Of a DNA stretch of 64,000 nt, positions 10,886 to 22,000 are shown piece after piece (positions within the stretch are counted from its first letter, which is position 1; each line of letters begins with the position of its first letter). The notes beneath the pieces were generated by a model. That model searched no databases and was not told the origin of the DNA. It saw only the letters and a program-made list of their open reading frames with translations. The stretch is from Vitrella brassicaformis. Lineage: Eukaryota; Sar; Vitrellaceae. The position numbers and the translations under genes are program-made. The stretch covers positions 192,453 through 256,452 of the forward strand of contig CDMY01000698.1 in the NCBI GenBank assembly GCA_001179505.1, in the 5' to 3' direction.

Positions 10886-13592
10886 ATGTTTCTCTTCACC
10901 GCGGTGCTCATCCTGATGGTAGTCGCGTCCGCCCACCGCCACACCCATCCCGCCCATCGTATCATCACCACCTACCGGTCCTCCGACGAGCGGCGCCATC
11001 CGCAGAGGCGGCGGCTCCTCGATCGCATCCACACCCACTACACCGACCTGAGATCTGGCCGTGGTGAAGTGCGGACGGAGTACCTGCCCATCCTCGGCAT
11101 CGAGATCATCGAGATGGACCGGACGGATGACGACGAGGAGGACAGGGGGGTGCTGGCGCGGCTGATGGAGGTGTTGATGGACGGGGGCGACGTCGACAGT
11201 GTGCATGAGGACTCGCTGGTGCATTTTGCCCAGGCTGGCAAGGTCAAACCGGCCCTGGCGAGGAACGACCCCAGCTTTGGGGACCAGTGGCCGCTACTCG
11301 GGACCTCCAAGTATGGGCTCGATATGGCGGAGGCTTGGGGGCTCTTCAGGCCGGAGAGCCAAGACGAGTTTGTCATCGGTGAGTGAGTTCGTGAGTGAGT
11401 GAGTGAGTGAGTGAGCTGGCTGACGAGAGTGATGAGAGACACTGTGTGGCCGTGTGTTGTGTGTCTCGTGGGTGTGCAGGTGTGATAGACAGTGGTGTTG
11501 ATCTGAGCCATCCTGACATCATGAAGAACCTATGGAGGAATCGGGGTGGGCACTGGCACATGCAGGGATGCACGCCGCCAGGCTGAGAGGAATGCATGTG
11601 TGTGTGTGTGTGTGGGTGTATGGGTACAGGTGAGATTCCAAACAACGGGAGGGATGACGACGGGAACGGCTATATCGACGACGTGTATGGCTACGACTTC
11701 TTCGACGACGATGGCGACCCATCGGATGAAGCCGGTGAGTGAGTGAGGGAGTGGGTCGAAGGATAGTACTCGTGATGTTTTTCTGCCTCCGTCTCTGTGC
11801 CTGCAATGCCATGCAGGTCACGGCACGCACATATCGGGGATCATAGCTGCTGAGGCCAACAACACGCGGGGCATATCGGGGGTCTGCCCGCAATGCAAAG
11901 TCATGCCACTCAAATTCATGGACGACACCGGTAGGTCGGTCAGGTCAACACACACATGCACACACACACCGAGGTATGTGTATGTGTGGTGTCTGGCGTG
12001 TGTGTATAGGGTACGGCTACTGGGGCAATGCCATCAAGGCCTTGGAGTATGCCCTCCAGAACCGCGTCAAGGTCACCTGCAACGCCTACGGCACCTACAC
12101 ACCACACAAGGCGCTCGAACAAGCCATTAAAAAGTGCTCCACCACACCACACCACACCACACGCGCCCACACACATCCAGACCTGCTGTTTTGGTTGTGT
12201 GGCATCCATCAGGGCGGGTCAGAAGGGGATGTTATTTGTGGCAGCCGCGGGCAACGACGGCAAGGACAACGATCGCACGCCGAAGCTGCCGGCCAGCTAC
12301 ACACTCGGCAACGTCATCAGCGTCGCCTCCATCGGCCAAACCGGCAAACTCAGCTGGTTCTCAAACTACGGCAAGCAACGCACCGATATCGCAGCGCCGG
12401 GCGAAGACATCTACTCGCTCGGTAGGTACGGAACGAACACCCCTCCCCCCGGAGAGCAAGAACACTTATTGGCATTCCCCCCGCTCCGCCCCTCTCTGTC
12501 TGCAGACATGGGCCGTCGATATAAGACGGATTCCGGCACATCCATGGCGGCTCCCTTTGTGGCGGGAGTAGCAGCCATGGTGTGGCTGACGGACCCGAAG
12601 CAGACCTACTCGCAGGTGAAGCTGCGGATTATGAGGTCGGCGAGGCGGATCGATGGGCTGAAGGTCAAGGCTGAGGGGACGCTGGATGCGGCGGGGGCGC
12701 TGATGCAGAGCGTCGACACGAGCGATACCAGCAGGTGCGACTACAACGACCCTTGCCACATCAACGCAAGATGCACCGACACCAGGTAGGTGGGCTGGCA
12801 AAACCAGGGAGGGACGGAGAGGGAGGGAGATCTGTGTGTTGTCGCCCCTTTTGCTTTGGCCAGCTCTGGGCCGATCTGTCGGTGCGAGGATGGCTTTGAG
12901 GGTACGCACACAAACCGGGAAAACATGCAGGGGCCAGGTGAGTATGTGGGTGCGGCGCGGTGCGTGTGTGGTCGTCTTGTTTTGTAGGCGACGGTTGGAA
13001 GACGTGTGACGACATCAACGAGTGTGCGGTGGACCGGCCGTGCCACGAGAACGCCAAGTGCATCAACTCGCCAGGCTCCTACAAGTGCCAGTGCCAAAGC
13101 GGATTCACCGGAGACGGCGTCAAGAAATGCGAACGTACGAACCGACCTTCCCACCCCAGTGACGCATTCGCGCATCTGTCTCTCTCCCCCTGTGTGCGTG
13201 TGTGTGCAGAGTTTAGTTTGTGCAGCATAAGTCAGATCTTCATCCCGTGTCACCCCCTGGCCATCTGCTACGGCCGCGGCTCCTTGGGCATCCCATTCTG
13301 CGAGTGCAGGGACGGCTTCAAGGGAGACGGCCGGGAGGAGTGCCTGGGTACGTAATGTGCCGCTGGCATGCTGGCACGAACACACACAGATCTGCATGGC
13401 ATGTGTGTGTGGATGCATGGGGTGTAGACGTCAACGAGTGTCTCGAGTACAACGGTGGCTGTGACCACGAGTGCGTCAACACTGTGGGCAACTTCAAGTG
13501 CAAGTGCTTCGAGGGATACCAACTCGCGCCGAACAAGAAGGCCTGCCTCGGTCAGTGAGAGAGCACACAGAGACACCAGAGCTGATGGATGG

Positions 13593-13624
<32 letters not shown>

Positions 13625-14527
13625 TCTTCTTAGACATTGACGAGTGTCGTGAGAACAATGGCGGCTGCGAGCACATCTGCATCAACGAGCCGGGCAGCTA
13701 CCAGGTGAGTGACTGTGAACAACACGCACTCACCTCTACAGAGCGTCGCATGAACGTGTCCGTGATATGTCATGTTCCCTCCCTCTGTGTGTTTATTCAG
13801 TGTTCGTGTCCCGAAGGCTACCGGCTAGCGGAAGACGGCAAGAGCTGCGAAGACATTGACGAGTGTGCGGTTAACAACGGCGGCTGCAGCCAGGTGTGCA
13901 AGAACAAGAAGGGCACATACGAGTGCCTCTGCGACCCGGGATTCCTGCTGCAAAAAGACGGACGCACCTGCAAAGGCAAACCTTCTTTCCCCCACCCGCC
14001 GCTCCCACACGCACACGTGCATCCCTCTCCTCTGTGTGATGATGATTATGATTATGATGATGACGATCAGATGTGGAGTGCAAATCTCCGCCACGGATTG
14101 CCCACGCCGCGAGTGTCTGCGAGAGCGCTCGGTCGGGGTCCCAGCCCAAGTGTGCGGTCAAGTGCGAGAGGGGCTTCCAGCTGGCATACAACGACCTCAA
14201 GTGCGACACCAAGGGACGTTTCACAGGCGGCGCTGAATGCGAGGGTGTGCTCAGGCACAGAGGGAGGGATGGATGGACGCACTTGTACGTGTGCGAGGTT
14301 TCGGTTTGTTCTGTTGTGTGGGGTGTGGTGTGCAGACATTGACGAGTGCAAGGAGGAGAACGGTGGGTGCAACCAGAGGTGCGTCAACAAGGAGGGCTCG
14401 TTCGAGTGCGGGTGCTTCGAGGGGTACCTGCTTGACAGGCAGAACAGGAGGACCTGCCAAGGTGAGCATGACACACAGACAGGCGTGACCTAGAGACAGG
14501 GACGCGCAGACAACCATCTCTCTCTGC

Positions 14528-14558
<31 letters not shown>

Positions 14559-16145
14559 TGTGTGTGGATGACAGACATCAACGAGTGCATGTTGGAGAAC
14601 GGCGGCTGTGAGCAGGAGTGCGTCAACACGGAGGGCAGCTGGGAGTGCAAGTGCTTCAAGGGCTACTGGCTCCACGACGGGGCCTGCAAAGGTACGCTCC
14701 TACCGACACACAGACAGACAGAGCCTTTCCTCTCAGCCTTATGTGTGGCGGCTCTCCTGATGCAGACATCGACGAGTGTGCGCAGGGCAAGTGCGACCAG
14801 GGGTGCGAGAACTCGGTGGGCGGCTTCAAGTGTTCCTGCAAGGAGGGATACACACTGGGAGAGGACGGCACGTCATGCGTCGGTGCGTCACACCCGTGAC
14901 CACACAGACAGACAGAGGCTGCACGTCTGACTGTGTGTGTGTGCCTGTCAGATGTGGAGTGCGGTCCCCCGCCCAAAGTGGCCCACGCAGTCAAGGCTGT
15001 GGAGTGCTACGGCCGGTCTGCCACGGGCCCCAAGTGCGACATGTCATGCGAGCGGGGCTTCATGATGAGGAACAACACCCTCACGTGTGGCACAGATGGC
15101 AAGTGGAGGGGAACCGCCGTCTGCGAAGGTCGGTCGGGTCGGAGAGAGGGAAGGAAAGAACCCCCAGACATAGATACACTGATGTCGTGTCGTGTCGTGT
15201 GTGCAGACATTGACGAGTGTGTGGAAAACATCGGTGGCTGTGACCCGACGGCCGAGTGCGTCAACCTCCCCGGCTCCTTCGAGTGCCGGTGTCCTGACGG
15301 CTTCGACACCTCACGGGACGGCAGCTGCGTGGACATCGACGAGTGCACCGACAGCAGATACCCGGAGAACGGCGGCTGCAGCCACACGTGCAACAACAGG
15401 CCCGGCAGCTACTTCTGCAGCTGTCCGCCTGGCGAGGGCTTCTCCCTCAAAAGCGACAAGAAGCGCTGCACCTGCAAGCCGGGCTTCACCTTGGTTCCCG
15501 CACGGTCACGTGACGAGGAGGACCAGTGCCAAGGTGGGTGGGGGTGGAGGTGGGATGGGGTGGGATGACACACACAGCACAATAAATGCTGACTGGTAGA
15601 TACGTGGGTTCATTCGTCTGTCTGTGTGCATGATAGATGAGGACGAGTGCAAGGGGTGGTTTTCGCCGTGCAGCCGCAAGGCGACGTGCACCAACACGCC
15701 CGGCAGCTACAAGTGCGAATGCAAAAGGGGATACACCGGAGACGGCACCTACTGCAGAAGGAGAGGTACGCCACGCCACGCCATCACAACATCACTCACA
15801 CACACACAGAGAGAGAGAGACACAAGACCAGACCTCTGTGGGTGTGTGTCGTCTGTCATATTAGAGCGAGGTCTTTCTGTTGATAATGGGAGGCAAAGTG
15901 TCAGGCCTCCTCCGAGGCAACTGCTCGCACCGTTGGGAATCATTCCACAGAGGGCGGCCAGTCGAGAAGAGCCCCAGCAGCCACAGCCACCAGCAGAGGA
16001 GAGTCCAACACGCCAGGAGGGCAACGGTGGCTTTCTGTCTGCCGCTGTGGCGGGCTATGGTCAGCCACCGGAAGACATCGACGACAGGGTGGATGACGAT
16101 GCTTGTTGCGACGTGCTGTCTCTCTCTCTCTCGCCAGATAAATGA
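10886..16145 (+). CDS. Secreted subtilisin-like serine protease with EGF and sushi domains
   Basis: Twenty-one exons give 1,176 residues, an exact multiple of three. The start [17 protein letters not shown] is a typical signal peptide. After a prodomain comes a complete peptidase S8 domain: Asp in [12 protein letters not shown] (exon 11480-11545), His in GHGTHISGI (11817-11930), oxyanion Asn in VAAAGND (12213-12421) and Ser in [12 protein letters not shown] (12506-12785). About twelve EGF modules follow, many with the calcium-binding D-I-D-E-C start, interrupted by two CCP/sushi modules (exons 14071-14244 and 14952-15128, both starting DVEC). Introns between modules are phase 1, mostly one module per exon. 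The last exon (15865-16145) is Pro/Gln-rich; no transmembrane segment or GPI signal was seen. Probably secreted and active; adhesion-protein processing or cell-surface work is a guess. The GTG-rich N-terminal extension before 10886 is unlikely to be coding. Confidence 0.9.
13584..13624 (+). repeat. (GGAT)n microsatellite in an intron
   Basis: A tetranucleotide ggat array inside the intron between the fourth and fifth EGF exons of the protease gene. It belongs to the same repeat family as the ggat arrays near 1430-1463, 16480-16495 and 16616-16635. Confidence 0.9.
14541..14566 (+). repeat. (TG)n microsatellite in an intron
   Basis: An uninterrupted tg dinucleotide run just upstream of the acag acceptor of an EGF exon. 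TG runs near acceptors recur throughout the window and may serve as the pyrimidine-rich (TG-type) part of the splice acceptor. Confidence 0.9.
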
Positions 16146-19091
16146 GCGAGGGAGGGAGAGGGACAGAGGGAGAGGGAGACCGACTCTCAGCACAGCGCGC
16201 CAAGGTCACGTGACGGCGATTTACAGTTTGTGCAGTGTGACGATGTGGATGTGAAGGCGCGGAGGGGGAGGGGGGCGGGGGGCGGGGGATGGAGGGCTTT
16301 TTGGGTTTGTAAGGAAGGACGTAGGGCTCTCTCTTTCTGTGACTTGTTGATGACGTACACACATACGAACGATATGCGACTGCATGACTGCATGATGACT
16401 GACGTGAATTGCATGGTTGCGTGATGATAGTCAGTAAGGTAAGGTAGGGAGGGCATACTGAGCGGATGGATGACGGGTGGATGGATGGATGCGTGTGTGT
16501 GTGTGTGTGTGTGTGGCAGTCTGTGACACCATGTAGCTAGCCGTTTCGGCAACAGAACGAGCATCACCCCCACACCAACACCACACCACACCATTTCAGG
16601 ACGATCGATCTGGGTGGATGGATGGATGGATGGATTTGCCCCTTTGTTTTTTCTTTTGATGATACAAGTAATGGTAGGGTGATCCACCAGCAGCAGAAAC
16701 AGATAGATATCACACACAGGAAATGTCAACACGCACTCACCCACCACCATTACGAAGGGCCTTCCTTCTTCTCATTCAAAACCACCACCACCACCAGACC
16801 AACGAGCCAACGAACAAACGAACAAACAGCCGCCAGTCACCACCAAAAACCGAATTCACGCACCCACCCCACCCCACCAGCAGCAAGTAGGAAAGGCTAA
16901 CAAATAGGCCCGGCCGCTCTCTCACTCTCTCACTGCACACCAATGACAATAGCGAAGGGACCGGAAGCCAGAAAGAATGGATGGAGGTGGGAGGGAGGGA
17001 GGGAGGAAACAATGCCCGGCGCACCCACCAGGCAGGCAGTCAGGCAATCAGGCAGGAAGCAAGTGGAAGATCGTGGGGGGGCGGGGTGGACAGACAAAGA
17101 GGAATGAGACAGTCAGTGGTGAGTGGGCTCATAGACACACCCACCCACACCTGGACGCACCGACACATGCATATGTGTGCACACAAGGAAGAAGGAAGGA
17201 AAGAAGGGAGGGATGGGGTGAATGAATGAATGAATCGATGGCATGGAGGGATGTGAGCAAGCAATGCAATTGAGCTGAGCTAGCTAGTGGGGTGATTCCT
17301 TTGTTTAAACGCACCAAAAACGACACAAAGACGGACACACACACACACACACACACACGGAGTGAACAATGAAGTCACCGACATCCATCCATCTGTCCGT
17401 CAGGTCGACCGACCGACCGACACACTGACCAGGTGAGGAACGAATTGCCGCGGTCGGGCGGTCGGTCGGTCGGTCGGTCGGTCGCTCGTTCGGGGTGTGT
17501 GTGCTTTATGTGTGTCCGTACCACCACATCACATCACATCACGCCACATGCTCCCGCACGCCGCATCACATGCCAGACATGACGCTATCATATCGGTCGG
17601 TGCACACAAATGAAATATGCAGATAAAGAAAGAAATGGTATAATCAATAATACTACCTACCTACACAAAGAAGGAAAGGTTGCTGCAGCGCTGCGACGGT
17701 CAGCGCAGGCCTCTCCTCTCTGGCGTGTCGGTCTGTCTGTCTGTCTGTGTGAGTGTTCGTTCAGGCGTGTGCAACTATCTGCATGCACCCACACCCTCAG
17801 TGATTCACACACGTCACACAGCCTGCCTACCGGTGACCCTGCCTGCCTGCCTCCCTGCCTCTCTGCCAGCCTGCGCCACTGTGCTCCATCGGGGTGGTCA
17901 CTGTGTCCGCGGAACAAACGATGCAGCCAGTCGGTCATTCACTCGTCCAATCTTACACGCACGGAGTCACACGTACTGTCCCTCATTCGCCCCTCCGTCG
18001 CTCACTCATTCACTCACTCACACGCACTCTCATGCACCTACTCACACAGGAGCGGGTCCGTCAGAGTCGGGACACTTGAAAATGAGGAGCCCACCCCACC
18101 GCCCGATAGCTCAGATCAGATCAAGGAAGTCACGCCAGCCGCACCGACGAACGCTGCCGTGCTCACACGCAGCCACACGCATGCAATGCGCCCGCCTAGC
18201 TGATAGCCAATCTCCTGTCTGTCTGTCTGTCTGTCGGTCTGTCTGTCTGTGGCGCATTTGTGGCGGTAGACACACGCGCCAAAAACTTGGTGGTCTGGCT
18301 GCATAGACGTGTGTGTGTGTGTGGGGCACAGACAGAGGGAACACGCGTGCGGGCAACAAGAGAGAAATCGCGTCAGCGCACACACACACTGCATAATGAC
18401 ACAATCATGTGTGTGGTGTGTCGATGCGGCCAGCAGCTGGCAGGCGGGCTAGGTAGGGGAGAGTCAAAAGGTGGTGGTGTACCCATACCAGGCAGGCAGG
18501 CAGGCAGGAAGAGCGATAGCCACAGGCAGGCAGGCAGGTGTAGGTGTAGGTGAATGTGATGTGGTCCGTTACTCCTTCCTGGTCTGAAAAATGCTGTGTG
18601 TGGTGTCTGTCTGTCTGGCTGCTTGGCGTGCCGTGCATGCCACTCACTCACACACACACACACGCACATCCCACAGCCAATACAATCAGTAGCCAAAAGG
18701 CAGGCAACGAGGGACTCTCTCTCTCTCTCTCTCTCGCTCCCTCTCTCCCACTGCTCTGCTGCTGCAGCAACAAAATGCAAATGTATGTCCCACTCCCCCA
18801 TAGGCAGCAGACATAGGCGCACGCGTGTGTGCGTGCGATGCCAGGCAGACACACAGGCAGGCAGGCAGGCAGGTCATCGCTGCTTCAAGAGCTCACTCCC
18901 TCCCTCCCTCCCTCCTTGCTCCCTCCCTCCCTCGCCCCCTCTCCTCGCCCCCCGAGCAACCCAGGCCCCGTCAGCATCATAACAAATGCACAGGCCAGAC
19001 GAGAGGGCAAACGAGCGAGCAACCAGCCAAAAACCTCGTTTGTGGTCTTCCGCCACGCCATGGCATGCCATCGGTCGGTCGGTGCTGTGGT
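16146..19091. other. Repeat-rich convergent spacer without genes
   Basis: Nearly 3 kb between the 3' ends of the protease and DUF789 genes. It holds ggat, tg/ca, ggca (18488-18508, 18522-18540), ct (18716-18735) and cctc (18897-18950) arrays and a cggt tract with an inverted partner. Long open frames here (for example 17610-18203) are made of simple repeats and show no splice logic. I see no gene. Confidence 0.6.
17404..17484. repeat. Inverted GACC / GGTC tetranucleotide tracts (hairpin potential)
   Basis: A gaccgaccgaccgac tract at 17404-17421 faces a longer ggtcggtcggtcggtc tract at 17457-17484 across about 35 bp. The two are reverse complements and could fold into a stem of roughly 15-18 bp. 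It lies between converging genes, so it could mark transcript ends or simply be a microsatellite artefact. Confidence 0.6.
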
Positions 19092-22000
19092 CTATCGAGC
19101 GTGGATGTGCCTGTTGTTGTGTCCGCATCTTGATGTGAAGAAGTCGAAGTCGGGGTGGGTGCGGCGCGCGTTGACGCTGCCCAACCACGACTCGACCTCG
19201 TCCTGGCACACAATGTCACACACACACACACACGCAGAGAGAGAAAGAGAGAGAGAGAGAAAGAAGGAGAAGGAATGAACGCAGAGGCAGAAACAGACAG
19301 ACCGAGAGAGGGATCGAGAGTGGCCCACCTTCATCTTTGAGTACCACATGATGCTCGAGTCGACGTCGCCCTGGTAACCTGTCAGCCACCCACCCAGACG
19401 ACACACAGACAGGGTTTGCCGAACCCTTATCTCTCTCTGGCCTGCAATGCACGTACTACCTGGGATCCACAGCTTCGGGTCAGCTCGATAGGCCAGCATG
19501 CCCACCCTCCTCAGGCGGTACGGCCCACTGTCCAGGGCACAGTCAGGGTGGTGGTGGTGGTGGCCCATTGTCGGTGCCCTCTCGAGCTCGAACGAGTAGT
19601 AGACCAAGAACGACGCCGCATGGTTGGTGCTCAGACTTACAGTGTCGCGCAATGACGGCTGCCACAGAATGCACATCCTGCACAGCACGCATTCATGTAA
19701 TGACATGACAGCACAGCCAAGACAGAAAGAAAGAGTGTGTCCGTGTCGTGTCATGCGAGTCTCGCTCTCGCTACGCTCGTCGTGTACGTAGCCTACCATG
19801 ACGTGGGTGCGAGTTCGTTAGAGTTGACTCGTAGCAGGTCGGTGCCCTTGACCTCCTGCTGCCCCAGGCCGCCGCTCTGCCCCTGCCCGGCCAGCAGATA
19901 CCGAATCTGGCTGTAGAGCGGCCGACGCAGATGGGGCGGCTTGGCTTCAAAGTACTCGAGCGAATGCGGGTGGCTCTGGCCGGGGTTCTGCTGCCCGTGG
20001 TGGCCCCGCATCCCCATCCCCTCGCTGAACGACGAAGGCGACCCCGGCGGGACCATCATGTGATGGCGATGGCCATGGGTGTGGGTGTGGGTGCCGTGGC
20101 CGTTGAGCTGTCTGGGTGCGGAGATGGGGTCAAGCTGTATTGCCGAGAGGTAGGGGATGTAGACGGTGGATGTGAGCGACTGCGCCGAGTCGCCGTCGAG
20201 GAAGGGCACCACGCAGCCGTAGAATGACGGCTCCTTCAGGGCCTCCCACAAGGTGGTCAGGGAGTACAGAGGCGGGTGGTGCACAGAGACCGAGAAAGAA
20301 TCCTGATCATGCATGCGAAAGGCAAAGGAAGGAACCAGAGTGTGTGTGTTGTGCTCATGAGGTGCTGTGCTGTGCTGTGCTGTGTGGCCATCCATGCCAC
20401 CCATCCCACACACACGTACACACACGTAGACGTACCTGCAGTGGACTCGCATGCGGAGTCGTACAGTCCAGAAACGCCCCCAGATTAAAATCCCCAGGGC
20501 CTCCGACACCACCCACCCCACGCCCTAGCCCCACCGCCCCCACACCCACGCCCACACCCACGCCCAGCCCCAACCCCCTGCTGCTGGGCATGGGGATGGG
20601 CGGCCGCGGCAGGCTCACACTCTGCGTGTGGGGGCTGCTGGGCTGGCTCGGGTAGCCGTTCTTCAACACACTGGCTATGTTGACATCCATGAAAGACGTC
20701 GCCGTCCCGCGCGGCTTCATCCCCCGCGGGTAGAAGGGGGCCGACGCGCTGCTCAGATTCGACTGCACCACGCCACCCGTTTGCTTGGGCCTGTTGGTGC
20801 TGCTAGTGGCATCCTCAGCACGTGGGGCCACTGGCCGACGGTCTAGCGAAGATGGGACGTTTGCTGCACCTTGGTCGAATTGGGGGAATGGCGGCACCTT
20901 GGTCGGCGTGGCGAGGAGGGGCGCGTTCATCTGCCCGTTCATCCAGGTGTGCCCGCGATGCACGGGAGCGGCGGGGCGAGAGGGTGCGGCCCCCAGAACG
21001 CCCGACGTCATGGCCCTGGTGTGTGAATGGGCCGCCTTGGGGCTGGGGTAGCAGATGATGCCGTTTGTGGTGGTGCTGTTGCCGTTAGTGCTGCTCGTGC
21101 TGTTTGCGGGGTCGGTCTCGCTCCTGGCCAGCTCCGACAGACTGTTGCTCCGCAGCAGCGGCGATGAGTCGTGATGCGGAAAGGGCGGATGGCTTCCTGT
21201 GCCCCCTCCCTGGTCCACTGATGAGCGCGCCGACGGCATGGCGTCGCCAGTGGACGTCTGGCTCGCGGCATCCGACTGGTCGAGTGATGGGTTGCCCAGA
21301 CGGGGCAGAGGGATGTGGTGCCTCTGTGCGTTGGAGGGCCGCTGGAGCAGCAGCAGTGGCCTCTGCTGCGTCGACTGGGGGTCCTGGGCCGAGGGGTACG
21401 ATGGGAAAGGGATGGCCGTCATGGAGAGGGCGGGAGAGGGCTGACAAGTGTCAGGCCTGGGCAGCAGGCCGCCGCCCGCCGTCTTGTGGCTGTGGCTGTC
21501 GATGCTCGAGAGAGAGGACGAATGCGGGATGGGGATGGGGGAAGGAGGAAGATCATCGGGCAATGGCGATGGCGGCAGCAGCGACACCTCCCGGAACGGG
21601 GGATGCCCCTGCCCCCCCTCACTCGCGGCACACTGGTGGCCGTCCTGACAGCCCTCAGGCGCCTCAACACCACACGACAGGCCAGCTGCAGCAGCATGAG
21701 TAGATGCGTGCGCAGCTGACGGCGGCTCCGGCACTGACTCATGGTCGCCAAACGACTCCTCCTGCCGTTTGTCGTGGTCGCCCTTCCGATGCCCCTGACG
21801 GACGGCCGCAGAGCTCGGCTCACTGCGGCAGCTAAGCTGATCGTTGGACGCGGCTGTCTCCTCAGCTTGCTGCGCATGGTTTGTTGCCGGCTTCCCCTCT
21901 GAAGCATTTGGCGATGTAGCCGGGGTGGCCGTGCCCGCAGCCACGGGCTGCTGTTGGAGTGGTGTGGGTCGGCTGGCCGCCGTCTCGGCCTCCCTGTTCC

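Noticed and set aside
17610-18306. Overlapping open frames of about 200 codons in the 16-19 kb spacer
   Set aside because: They consist of ctgt, ccct and cact simple repeats, have no splice logic and no protein-like composition.
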